From WHSM01 sp050701695 (GTDB lineage Bacteria > Actinomycetota > Actinomycetes > Mycobacteriales > Micromonosporaceae), in NCBI GenBank assembly GCA_050701695.1, contig JBOGDE010000126.1, positions 1 through 14,658 on the forward strand: a stretch of 14,658 bases of DNA, given 5' to 3'. Positions 6,603 through 14,505 of this stretch are shown here, piece by piece (the stretch's first letter is position 1; every line of letters begins with the position of its first letter). The notes beneath the pieces were generated by a model. It saw only the letters and a list, made by a program, of their open reading frames with translations, did no database searches and had not been told where the DNA came from. Both the position numbers and the translations under genes were made by a program.

Positions 6603-7245
6603 GTCACGGCCCTTGCGGGTGTTCCTGGTCGACGACCACGCGATGTTCCGGGCGGGGGTACGCGCTGAGCTGGGCGGTGCGGTCGAGCTGGTCGGTGAGG
6701 CGGGCGGCGTCGCCGGGGCGGTGACCCGGATCGCGGCCACCGAGCCGGACGTGGTGCTGCTCGACGTACACATGCCGGACGGTGGCGGGCGCGCGGTGCT
6801 GGAACAGATCCGCGGCAGCCATCCGAACGTACGATTCCTGGCGCTGTCGGTCTCCGACGCCGCCGAGGACGTGATCGGATTGATCCGCGCCGGAGCGCGC
6901 GGCTACGTCACGAAGACGATCTCGGGCGAGGAGCTGGTGGCGGCGATCCGCCGGGTGGCCGACGGCGACGCGGTGTTCAGCCCGCGGCTGGCCGGCTTCG
7001 TACTCGACGCGTTCGCCGCCAAGGGGGACGCCGCGGTCAGCGACCCCGAGCTGGACCAGCTCACCAACCGGGAACGCGAGGTGCTGCGGCTGCTGGCCCG
7101 CGGGTACGCGTACAAGGAGATCGCCAAGGAGCTGTTCATCTCGATCAAGACTGTCGAGACCCACGTGTCCAACGTGCTCCGCAAACTCCAGATGACCAAC
7201 CGCTACGAACTCTCCCGATGGGCCGCCGACCGCCGCCTCGTCTAG
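6595..7245 (+). CDS. NarL/LuxR-family response regulator, partner of the PspC kinase
   Basis: 216 residues. The receiver domain (about 6-122) has the acidic pair D13/D14, phospho-acceptor D57 in VVLLDVHMPDGG, the switch Ser in LALSVSD and the conserved Lys in GYVTKT. A linker leads to a LuxR-type helix-turn-helix (about 150-210): LTNREREVLRLLARGYAYKEIA, then ISIKTVETHVSNVLRKLQ. GGAGGAG lies 7 bases before the ATG, and the start overlaps the kinase stop, so the two are translationally coupled. It should bind DNA as a phosphorylated dimer. The tandem repeat at 5195-5216 is the nearest candidate site. The stop TAG is interlocked with the stop of the convergent PIG-L gene (shared CTAG). Confidence 0.95.
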   Translation: MTESRPLRVFLVDDHAMFRAGVRAELGGAVELVGEAGGVAGAVTRIAATEPDVVLLDVHMPDGGGRAVLEQIRGSHPNVRFLALSVSDAAEDVIGLIRAGARGYVTKTISGEELVAAIRRVADGDAVFSPRLAGFVLDAFAAKGDAAVSDPELDQLTNREREVLRLLARGYAYKEIAKELFISIKTVETHVSNVLRKLQMTNRYELSRWAADRRLV

Positions 7246-7973
7246 AGACACCTCACGATCGTGAAGGACTCGGCGAGACGGCCGTCGGGGAGCCCCGCGG
7301 CCTTGGCGTTGTGGGCGAGGTACTGGCGGAGCAGCTGCTCGGTGGCCTCGGGGTCGGGGAGCTGGCTGGGGTGGGCGCGCAGCGCGGCGAACTTGCGGTC
7401 GGCGGCGTCGGTGACGTCGACGAAGTGGTCCGGGTCCGGGCCTCCGGAGTACCAGACCTCGCCCACCGACCAGGGCTCCAGCCCGCTCAGCTCCGGATGG
7501 GCGTACGGGTTGCGCGCGTCGGGGTAGACCGCGGCGGACGCGGCCTGGCCGACCGCGGTGTGGTCGGGGTGGTTGGGTCCGCCGAGGAAGTCCCACCGGG
7601 GCAGCGGGGAGTTGGTGAGTACGCGCTGCGGCCGGTGCCGCCGGATCGCGGCGGCGATGTCGCGTCGCAGGCCGTGGGTCGGGTAGACCGCGCCGTCTGC
7701 GTACCCGTCGAGAAACTCCACCGCGGTGACGCCGACCGCCGCCGCGGCCGCGCGCTGCTCGGCCTCCCGGATCCGCGGAATCTGCTCCCGCGGGGTGTCG
7801 TCGAAGCCACCGGCCTCACCCCGGGTGACCAGCAGGTACGTCACCTCGATGCCGGCGTCGACCCAGCCCGCGATGGTGCCGGCGGCGCCGAAGTCGATGT
7901 CGTCCGGATGGGCGAAGACCGCCAGTACCCGGTGTACGTCGGGCAGCGGCTGCGGGGAAGCGGGAAAGCTCAC
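7242..7973 (-). CDS. PIG-L/LmbE-type zinc-dependent N-deacetylase
   Basis: 243 residues in the family that removes acetyl groups from GlcNAc-containing small molecules (MshB, Mca, BshB and relatives). The first motif is AHPDDID at residues 21-27: H22 and D25 are the expected zinc ligands and D24 the expected catalytic base. The usual Glu of AHPDDE is Ile here. The second motif HPDH (135-138) supplies the third ligand. RGEAGG and the RIREAEQRAAAAAVGV helix are also typical. The start is GTG with no Shine-Dalgarno and may be leaderless. At 243 residues it is shorter than typical MshB, so I do not assign mycothiol synthesis; the substrate is unknown. It follows the chorismate mutase gene by 25 bases on the same strand and may share its transcript. 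Its TAG shares the palindrome CTAG with the stop of the response regulator gene. Confidence 0.9.
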   Translation of the reverse strand: MSFPASPQPLPDVHRVLAVFAHPDDIDFGAAGTIAGWVDAGIEVTYLLVTRGEAGGFDDTPREQIPRIREAEQRAAAAAVGVTAVEFLDGYADGAVYPTHGLRRDIAAAIRRHRPQRVLTNSPLPRWDFLGGPNHPDHTAVGQAASAAVYPDARNPYAHPELSGLEPWSVGEVWYSGGPDPDHFVDVTDAADRKFAALRAHPSQLPDPEATEQLLRQYLAHNAKAAGLPDGRLAESFTIVRCL

Positions 7974-7980
7974 CCGCGAG

Positions 7981-7986
7981 ATGGTA
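7981..7986 (-). promoter_or_regulatory. Possible -10 element (TACCAT) within a TGGTAC palindrome before the PIG-L gene
   Basis: On the minus strand TACCAT (TAnnnT pattern) is followed by seven bases and then the GTG start, the geometry of a leaderless promoter. It sits inside a 14-base palindrome at 7982-7995 (TGGTAC-gg-GTACCA), which could be an operator. This would let the deacetylase be expressed apart from the attenuated aroQ transcript. Sequence-only suggestion. Confidence 0.3.
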
Positions 7987-7998
7987 CGGGTACCACGC

Positions 7999-8289
7999 TC
8001 ACAGCGGGCCGCGGCCGGCGCGCAGGATCAGCAGCCCCAGCTGGGTGCCGTCGGAGCCCAGCGCGGTGCGGAAGCGCTCCAGGATCTCCCGTTCCCGGGA
8101 CAGTACGAGCCGGGTGCCGCCGGTGGCGAGCCGGGTGCTGCCCACCTCCTGGGAGAGCGCGGCGCGCTCCTGCCACAGGCTGATCAGCTCGTGGTCGATC
8201 TGGTCGATGCGATCTCGCAGGCCGGCTATCCGGCCGTCCGGATCAGAGCCGTGCGGATCGGTGCCGGGTGTGGTGGCTGGGGCGGTCAT
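7999..8289 (-). CDS. aroQ: Short AroQ-type chorismate mutase
   Basis: 96 residues. It converts chorismate to prephenate, the first committed step to Phe and Tyr. The AroQ helical pattern is clear: LRDRIDQIDHELISLWQERAAL (about 24-45), then VGSTRLA, then LSREREILERF. Aligned by eye with E. coli chorismate mutase, R25, R42 and E66 match catalytic or binding positions, and R53 stands where E. coli has Lys39. The C-terminal helix is short (GTQLGLLILRAGRGPL), so the last active-site residues differ. Small actinobacterial enzymes of this type may need a DAHP synthase partner for full activity, but that is inference. ATG 8289 is chosen because GAGGAG (plus-strand CTCCTC, 8296-8301) lies 6 bases upstream. 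The frame continues upstream to 8523 but that part is the attenuator region. The leader peptide with Phe/Tyr codons upstream agrees with the function. Confidence 0.9.
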   Translation of the reverse strand: MTAPATTPGTDPHGSDPDGRIAGLRDRIDQIDHELISLWQERAALSQEVGSTRLATGGTRLVLSREREILERFRTALGSDGTQLGLLILRAGRGPL

Positions 8290-8361
8290 CTGGTGCTCCT
8301 CGGGTCGGTGCTGTCGTGGTGGCCGGTTGCCGGCCCCGGAGCTCCGCACTCGGGAACGCAG

Positions 8362-8393
8362 AACGCCCCGGGCTGCGGACCCGGGGCGGCGTT
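8362..8393 (-). terminator. GC-rich terminator hairpin of the aroQ attenuator
   Basis: Read on the minus strand, 8393 to 8362: arms GCCCCGGG and CCCGGGGC pair perfectly (8 bp) around a 7-base loop, and outer AAC/GTT pairs extend the stem beyond a 3-base bulge. Only a weak T-containing stretch (GTTCTGCGTTC) follows, not a true U-tract, which is common for actinobacterial terminators. It lies 12 bases after the leader-peptide stop and about 60 bases before the aroQ ribosome-binding site. Confidence 0.65.
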
Positions 8394-8405
8394 GGTCTTG
8401 GTGGC

Positions 8406-8468
8406 TCAGGCGTGACCGATGGCTGCCGGGATCCGGAAGCCATAAAAAAATCGCGTCACATGCGCCAT
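8406..8468 (-). CDS. Leader peptide of the aroQ attenuator (20 residues, FFYGF run)
   Basis: The reading frame ATG...TGA gives MAHVTRFFYGFRIPAAIGHA. Four of the five residues 7-11 are Phe or Tyr (F7, F8, Y9, F11). F7, F8 and Y9 use TTT, TTT and TAT, codons that are rare in this GC-rich genome. There is no Shine-Dalgarno. A -10-like CATACT ends 7 bases before the ATG, so the mRNA may be leaderless. A GTG at codon 4 (8459) is an alternative start and keeps all the Phe/Tyr codons. The peptide itself probably has no function; its translation senses charged tRNA-Phe and tRNA-Tyr. It lies 116 bases upstream of aroQ (8289). Confidence 0.72.
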   Translation of the reverse strand: MAHVTRFFYGFRIPAAIGHA

Positions 8469-8475
8469 GGGAACG

Positions 8476-8481
8476 AGTATG
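8476..8481 (-). promoter_or_regulatory. Probable -10 element (CATACT) for the leader/aroQ transcript
   Basis: On the minus strand CATACT matches the TATAAT consensus at four of six positions. It is followed by seven bases and the ATG of the leader peptide, which places transcription start at or beside the A of ATG. No clear -35 is visible at 17-18 bases upstream. Absence of a Shine-Dalgarno before the leader ATG supports leaderless initiation. Confidence 0.5.
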
Positions 8482-8658
8482 CCACAGGCTCGCCAGCCCG
8501 CGTACCCGGGAAATCAAGATCAACAGGCCGTGCTGGGCCGTCTCGGGCGCGTCCCGTCTGGGTATCGAGTGGATAACGTCGCTTCCAGGGCACCCGGTAG
8601 AGGGGTCAGGGTGAGGCGCAGTTCACGTTGACTCCGCGAGCGCCTTGGGAGGCAGTAC
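8482..8658. other. Divergent spacer between the aroQ leader and the peptide-transporter operon
   Basis: No gene is seen here. It must hold the upstream part of the aroQ promoter (minus strand) and the promoter of the transporter operon (plus strand). A short AT-richer patch GGATAACG at 8571-8578 could include a plus-strand -10 (GATAAC), and TTGACT occurs near 8629, but their order and spacing do not make a convincing promoter. GTGAGGCGCAGTTCAC near 8610-8626 is a weak imperfect inverted repeat. Confidence 0.5.
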
Positions 8659-10287
8659 ATGCGCGGGTTGAAAAGCATGCGTCTGATCGCGGTTGGTGCC
8701 GCGGTCGCGCTATTGGCATCCGCCTGTGGTGGTGGAGCCGGTGAGGGTGAGGGCAAGGAGGGTGGCGAGCTCAAGGTCTACCTGGGTGAGCCCGAGCACC
8801 TGATCCCCGGTAACACCAACGAGACACAGGGTGGCACCGTTCTTCAGGTCCTCTACTCCGGCCTGATCGCCTACGACGACGACGGCAAGCCGGTTCCTCA
8901 GGTTGCCGAGTCGGTCGAGTCCGACGACAAGAAGGTCTGGACCGTCAAGCTCAAGAAGGACTGGAAGTTCCACAACGACGAGCCGGTCAACGCCGACTCG
9001 TTCATCAACGCGTGGAACTACGTCTCGTACGGCCCGAACGCACAGGGCAACAGCTACTTCATGGACCGCATCGAGGGCTACGGCGACCTGCAGGCCGAGG
9101 ACCCGGACGGTGAAGAGGGGCCGAAGGAAGCGCCGGACCCGAAGACCGACAAGCTGGCCGGTCTCGAGAAGGTCGACGACTACACCTTCAAGGTGACCCT
9201 GGTCGAGCCGTTCTCCAACTTCCCGCTGCTGCTGGGCTACACCGCCTTCTACCCGATGGCGAAGGAGTGCCTGGAAGACCTCAAGGGCTGCGAGAGCGCG
9301 CCGATCGGCAACGGGCCGTTCAAGATCGACGGCAAGTGGCAGCACAAGCGCGAGATCAAGACCGTCCGGAACGACGACTACAAGGGTGAGAAGGCCAAGC
9401 TGGACAAGCTGACCTTCAAGATCTTCAAGGACGACGGTGCCGGCTACCAGGCGCTGAAGTCCGGCGAGATCGACCTGATGGGCACCGTCCCGGTGGACAA
9501 GGTGCTCGAGGCGCGCGGTGAGTACGCCGACCGGTTCGTCGAGGAGCCGACCTCCACCTTCCAGTACCTGGGCTTCCCGCTGTACGTGAAGGAGTTCAAG
9601 GACAAGAAGATGCGCCAGGCGTTCTCCATGGCGATCGACCGCAAGGCGATCATCAAGGAGATCTTCAACGACCGGTTCACCCCGGCCAAGAGCCTGGTCT
9701 CCCCAGTCGTGCCGGGTAGCCGCGACGACGCCTGCAAGTACTGCGACTACGACGTCGACCAGGCCAAGAAGCTGCTGGCCGAAGCCGGTGGCTGGCCGAA
9801 GGGCAAGAAGCTCGAGATGTGGTTCAACGCCGGTGCCAGCCACGACCAGTGGGTGCAGGCGGTCGGTAACCAGCTCAAGCAGAACCTGGGCATCGACTAC
9901 ACCCTCAAGGGTGACCTGGAGTTCGCCGAGTACCTGGGTGTCGCGGACGCCAAGAAGTTCACCGGTACCTTCCGTCTCGGCTGGGTGATGGACTACCCGT
10001 CGCCGGAGAACTACCTGAAGCCGCTGCACGGCTCGCAGGGCTCTTCCAACAACACGACCTACGCCAACCCCGAGGCCGACAAGCTCATCCTCGAGGGTGA
10101 CAAGGCCGAGAGCGTGGAAGAGGGCATCGAGAAGTACCAGGCCGCTGAGGACCTGATGCTCGAGGACATGCCGGTGATCCCGCTGTGGTTCGGTCGGAGT
10201 GCGATGGCGTACAACGACAACGTCGACAACGTCATCTACGACGACATCAACTACAACCCGATCTACACCAAGATCACGGTGTCCTGA
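8659..10287 (+). CDS. Peptide ABC transporter substrate-binding lipoprotein (SBP family 5, DppA/OppA type)
   Basis: 542 residues. A lipoprotein signal peptide (MRGLKSMRLIAVGAAVALLA) ends in the lipobox ASAC with lipidated Cys23, so the protein sits on the outer face of the membrane and hands peptides to the permeases. Family features include GGELKVYLGEPEHLIPGNTNE, WTVKLKKDWKFHNDEPVNADSF, SAPIGNGPFKIDGKW, MRQAFSMAIDRKAI and MPVIPLWFGR. It has two Cys pairs, C204/C211 and C359/C362, that could form disulfides outside the cell. GGGAGG lies 6 bases before the ATG; the ATG at codon 7 is an alternative. Codon choice is strongly biased to AAG, GAC, GGC and TCC, as expected for a highly expressed gene. 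Peptide length preference cannot be read from sequence; SBP5 proteins can also bind other solutes. Confidence 0.95.
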   Translation: MRGLKSMRLIAVGAAVALLASACGGGAGEGEGKEGGELKVYLGEPEHLIPGNTNETQGGTVLQVLYSGLIAYDDDGKPVPQVAESVESDDKKVWTVKLKKDWKFHNDEPVNADSFINAWNYVSYGPNAQGNSYFMDRIEGYGDLQAEDPDGEEGPKEAPDPKTDKLAGLEKVDDYTFKVTLVEPFSNFPLLLGYTAFYPMAKECLEDLKGCESAPIGNGPFKIDGKWQHKREIKTVRNDDYKGEKAKLDKLTFKIFKDDGAGYQALKSGEIDLMGTVPVDKVLEARGEYADRFVEEPTSTFQYLGFPLYVKEFKDKKMRQAFSMAIDRKAIIKEIFNDRFTPAKSLVSPVVPGSRDDACKYCDYDVDQAKKLLAEAGGWPKGKKLEMWFNAGASHDQWVQAVGNQLKQNLGIDYTLKGDLEFAEYLGVADAKKFTGTFRLGWVMDYPSPENYLKPLHGSQGSSNNTTYANPEADKLILEGDKAESVEEGIEKYQAAEDLMLEDMPVIPLWFGRSAMAYNDNVDNVIYDDINYNPIYTKITVS

Positions 10288-10322
10288 TCCAGGGGCCCTA
10301 GCACAGATCGATAGGTAACAGG

Positions 10323-10370
10323 CACGGTGGTAGCCGGCGCTGCATCATTAAGGCGTCGGCTACCACCGTG
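10323..10370 (+). terminator. Strong intercistronic hairpin between binding protein and permease genes
   Basis: Perfect 14-bp arms CACGGTGGTAGCCG (10323-10336) and CGGCTACCACCGTG (10357-10370) extend inward by about four more pairs to a small loop. No U-tract follows. Its place 35 bases after the binding-protein stop and 30 bases before the permease start fits a partial terminator or an mRNA-stabilising hairpin that keeps the binding protein in excess, as known for other ABC importer operons. Confidence 0.8.
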
Positions 10371-10399
10371 ACTCCCCCTGGTACGAGGAGGTAGTTGCA

Positions 10400-11401
10400 A
10401 TGGGGCGCTACGTCATCCGACGGCTGCTCCTGTTCATCCCCACGCTGCTCGGATCACTCTTGCTGCTCCACTACCTCGTGGTGCTGGGGATCCAGATCCG
10501 TGGCAATCCCGCCCGGGCGTTCTTCGGCGAACGCACGCCGAGCCCGGAGATGCTGGCAGCGGTCAAGCGGCTGTTCAACACCGACGACCCCTGCCTGGAC
10601 CGCACCGGCGACCCGTGTCTCGGTCTGTTCGTCGAGCGGCTCGGAAATCTGGCCGTCGGTAACTTCGGCACCGACTACAACGGCCGCCCGGTGACGGAGA
10701 TCGTCGGTGAAGCGCTGCCGGTGACGGTGCGGCTCGCGGTGATGGCCATCATCGTCCAGATCCTGATCGGCCTGCTGGCCGGCATGCTGGCGGGGCTGCG
10801 CAGCGGCAGCTTCATCGACTACGTCGTCAAGATCTCGACCGTGCTGGCGATCTCGGTGCCGGTGTTCGTGCTCGGTGGCGTGATCCAGATCATCCTCGCC
10901 CCGATCGGCAAGTGGATGCGCGGTGAGGACTGGGTCTCGGACACCATGCTCGCGCTGGTCTCGGTGACGTACAAGCACAACTGGCCGTGGCTGAGCCTGA
11001 TCTTCCCCGCGATCGTGTTGGCGGCGCTCGGATTGTCGACCACGGCCCGGCTCACCCGTACCAGCATCATGGAGAACATGCGCGGCGACTACGTCCGTAC
11101 CGCGACCGCCAAGGGGCTGCCACGTCACCGCGTCATCGGCGTGCACACCCTGCGCAACTCACTCATCCCGGTGGTCACCGACCTGGGGCTCGCCTTCGGC
11201 ACCCTGATCGGTGGCGCCATCGTCACCGAGACGATCTTCAACGTGCCCGGGGTCGGCAGCGAGATCATCGAAGCGGTGCAGCGCAACGAGGGCCCCGTCG
11301 TGATCCCGCTGGTGACGTTCCTGGTGATCGTGTATCTGGTGGTCAACCTGCTGGTCGACGTGCTCTACGCCGTCCTGGACCCGAGGATTCGCCTTGACTG
11401 A
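10400..11401 (+). CDS. Peptide ABC transporter permease (DppB/OppB type)
   Basis: 333 residues with an N-terminal helix (RRLLLFIPTLLGSLLLLHYLVVLG), an external segment, and then the BPD_transp_1 domain with about five helices. The EAA-type coupling loop that contacts the ATPases reads ATAKGLPRHRVIGVHTLRNS, followed by GGAIVTETIFNVPGVG, both typical of DppB. The external segment carries a duplicated DPCL motif (C65 and C73), which is not a usual feature of the family as I know it. GAGGAGG lies about 8 bases before the ATG. The 3' end overlaps the next permease by 8 bases (TTGACTGA). Confidence 0.95.
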   Translation: MGRYVIRRLLLFIPTLLGSLLLLHYLVVLGIQIRGNPARAFFGERTPSPEMLAAVKRLFNTDDPCLDRTGDPCLGLFVERLGNLAVGNFGTDYNGRPVTEIVGEALPVTVRLAVMAIIVQILIGLLAGMLAGLRSGSFIDYVVKISTVLAISVPVFVLGGVIQIILAPIGKWMRGEDWVSDTMLALVSVTYKHNWPWLSLIFPAIVLAALGLSTTARLTRTSIMENMRGDYVRTATAKGLPRHRVIGVHTLRNSLIPVVTDLGLAFGTLIGGAIVTETIFNVPGVGSEIIEAVQRNEGPVVIPLVTFLVIVYLVVNLLVDVLYAVLDPRIRLD

Positions 11402-12362
11402 TGCCGGAAGCTACAACCCGTTGGCGGCGACGTCGTCCGCCGCGGCACCCTCGCAGGCCTCCGCGAGCGCCGACACCGCGCCGGGCGCGCCCGGCGGAGC
11501 GCCCGGCAAGGAGCGCAACGCCAGCCTGTGGGCCGACGCGGGACGGGAGCTGATCCGCAACCCGATCTTCGTCATCTCCTCCCTGGTGATCCTGGTGGTG
11601 ATGTCGATGGCCACCATGCCGTGGCTGTGGACCAGCACTGATCCCGGCGTCTGCCCGATCACCAAGGGCAAGGACAGCCCCAGCGCCGCGCACCTCTTTG
11701 GCAACAGCGTGCAGGGCTGCGACTACTACTCCCATGTCATCTACGGGTCGGGGCCGTCGATCGCGGTCGCCGTGATGGCAACCCTCGGCACTCTGCTGCT
11801 CGGCGGCCTCACCGGCATCCTCGCCGGCTACTACGGGCGCTGGGTTGACATGATCATTTCCCGGTTCACCGACATCGTGCTGGGCCTCCCGTTCCTGCTG
11901 GGCGCCCTGACCCTGCTGTCGCTGATGCAGATCCGTTCGGTGTGGTCGGTGGTCTTTGCTCTGGTCTTCCTGGGCTGGCCGCTCACCTCACGGATCATGC
12001 GGGCGAGTGTGATCGCCACCAAGGGCATGGACTACGTCGCCGCGGCCCGGTCGCTGGGTGCGTCGGACTCCCGGATCATCTTCCGGCATGTGCTGCCGAA
12101 CGCGATCGCCCCCGTGATCGTGGTGGCGACCATCGCGCTGGGCGGTTACGTGGGCGCGGAGGCGACACTGACCTTCATCGGTGTCGGGCTGCGGGCTCCG
12201 ACCGTCTCCTGGGGCGTCATGATCACCGACGGAGTGCGCTGGGTGCTCAGTGGTTACCCGCATCTGCTCCTGATCCCGGTGGCGTTCCTGGTGGCCACGG
12301 TGCTGTCCTTCATCCTGATCGGCGACGCGGCCCGCGACGCCCTAGACCCGAAGCTGCGGTGA
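11394..12362 (+). CDS. Peptide ABC transporter permease (DppC/OppC type)
   Basis: 322 residues starting at TTG, inside the end of the DppB gene, with GAGG upstream. Residues 1-50 are an Ala/Pro/Ser-rich cytoplasmic tail. The first helix (PIFVISSLVILVVMSMATM) is followed by an external segment with C87 and C109. The BPD_transp_1 domain carries the coupling loop AARSLGASDSRIIFRHVLPN and the family motif LTFIGVGLRAPTVSWGVMI. In many DppC proteins the region before the transmembrane domain reads like FGTDxxGRD; here it is FGNSVQGCDYYS, so a Cys replaces the usual Arg. It forms the membrane channel with the DppB-type protein. Confidence 0.95.
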   Translation: MTDAGSYNPLAATSSAAAPSQASASADTAPGAPGGAPGKERNASLWADAGRELIRNPIFVISSLVILVVMSMATMPWLWTSTDPGVCPITKGKDSPSAAHLFGNSVQGCDYYSHVIYGSGPSIAVAVMATLGTLLLGGLTGILAGYYGRWVDMIISRFTDIVLGLPFLLGALTLLSLMQIRSVWSVVFALVFLGWPLTSRIMRASVIATKGMDYVAAARSLGASDSRIIFRHVLPNAIAPVIVVATIALGGYVGAEATLTFIGVGLRAPTVSWGVMITDGVRWVLSGYPHLLLIPVAFLVATVLSFILIGDAARDALDPKLR

Positions 12363-12369
12363 GGTGACC

Positions 12370-13454
12370 GTGACGCAGATGGACACGACGACCACAGCCG
12401 CGCCGAAGGGCCGGGGCCGTTACCAGGCTCAGTTGGCCGACGTCGACCCCGATGCGACGCTGCTCGACGTACGCGACCTCAAGGTGGAGTTCCGCACCCG
12501 GTACGGCGTCGCCAACGCCGTCAACGGCGTGAGCTTCAGCGTGGAGGCCGGCGAGACCCTCGCCATCCTCGGCGAGTCGGGGTGCGGCAAGAGCGTCACC
12601 GCGCAGGCGGTGATGGGCATCGTCGACAGCCCACCCGGGTTCGTCACCAATGGTGAGGTGCTCTACCGGGGGGTGGACCTGCTCAAGGTCTCGCCCCTGG
12701 AGCGGCGCAAGGCGCGCGCCAACAACATCGCGATGATCTTCCAGGACGCCCTGTCCGCGCTGAATCCGGTGTTCTCGGTCGGGTTCCAGCTCGGTGAGCT
12801 GTTCCGGGTGCACCGGGGGATGTCGCGGGCAAACGCCAAGAAGAAGGCGATCGAGCTGCTGGACCTGGTGAGGATTCCGGCGGCCCGGCAGCGGGTCGGC
12901 GACTACCCGCACCAGTTCTCCGGCGGTATGCGGCAGCGCGTGATGATCGCGATGGCGCTGGCGCTGGACCCGGACGTACTGATCGCCGACGAGCCGACCA
13001 CGGCGCTGGACGTGACGGTGCAGGCCCAGGTGATGAACCTGCTCGCCGAGCTGCAGCGCGAGCGGAACATGGGGATGATCCTGATCACCCACGACATGGG
13101 TGTGGTCGCCGACGTGGCGGACCGGATCACGGTGATGTACGCGGGGCGTGCGGTGGAGCGGGCGTCGGTGCACGACATCTACGCCTCGCCGGCGCACCCG
13201 TACACCAAGGCGCTGTTGGAGTCGATCCCCCGGGTCGACCTCAAGGGCCAGCAGCTCAACGTGATCAAGGGGCTGCCGCCGGCGCTGACCAGCCTGCCGC
13301 CGGGTTGTAACTTCGCGCCCCGCTGCCGGTACGCGCAGGACCGGTGCCGCAGCGAGCTGCCGCCGCTGTACCCGATCGAGGGGTACGGCGCCGCGGACTC
13401 CAAGGGCAACCCGCGGGCGAGCGCCTGCCACTACTGGGAGGAGGTCATCGCGCC

Positions 13455-13458
<4 letters not shown>
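12370..13458 (+). CDS. Peptide ABC transporter ATP-binding protein (DppD/OppD type)
   Basis: 362 residues from GTG 12370. Walker A GESGCGKS (68-75), Q-loop FQDALSALNP, signature SGGMRQR (184-190), Walker B VLIADEP with D207/E208, and the H-loop ITHDMGVV are all intact. The C-terminal oligopeptide/dipeptide transporter domain has the Cys pattern CNFAPRCRYAQDRC, which in some family members holds an iron-sulphur cluster; that is inferred. About 25 residues of Thr/Ala/Gly-rich sequence precede the domain. GTG 12370 is chosen because GAGG ends 5 bases upstream. GTG 12364 and ATG 12379 are in frame and possible. The stop overlaps the next ATG as ATGA. Confidence 0.94.
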
Positions 13459-14501
<1,043 letters not shown>

Positions 14502-14505
14502 AGCC

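Larger units (their letters stand above)
8362..8468 (-). promoter_or_regulatory. Predicted Phe/Tyr ribosome-mediated attenuator of chorismate mutase
   Basis: All parts of a classical attenuator are present in order on the minus strand. (a) A leader peptide with Phe-Phe-Tyr-Gly-Phe (8468-8406). (b) A pause hairpin at 8443-8419 with arms ATGGCT/AGCCAT and CCGG/CCGG, beginning inside the Tyr codon. (c) Its second arm contains GGATCCCGG (8434-8426), which can pair with CCGGGTCC (8384-8377) at the start of the terminator with one bulged T. (d) The terminator hairpin (8393-8362). A ribosome stalled at the Phe/Tyr codons would cover the first arm of (b), free GGATCCCGG to block the terminator, and allow aroQ transcription. 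Without stalling, (b) and (d) form and transcription ends. The structures were found by eye, without computed energies. Confidence 0.72.

Noticed and set aside
8419..8450. Hairpin next to an A-run read as a plus-strand intrinsic terminator
   Set aside because: A terminator needs T after the hairpin on the transcribed sense strand. Here the run is A on plus and precedes the hairpin on minus. It fits a leader-peptide codon run plus pause hairpin.
8290..8523. N-terminal extension of chorismate mutase up to 8523
   Set aside because: GAGGAG before ATG 8289 fixes the start, and the upstream part holds the leader peptide and terminator in another frame.
8268..8576. Plus-strand frame starting MWWLG, considered as a Trp leader peptide
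   Set aside because: Only two Trp codons, no stop soon after, no nearby plus-strand trp gene, and it is antisense to the better aroQ leader.
8710..10029. Long minus-strand open frame (439 codons) opposite the binding-protein gene
   Set aside because: Shadow of a gene with strong codon bias; Leu/Val-rich translation without recognisable motifs.
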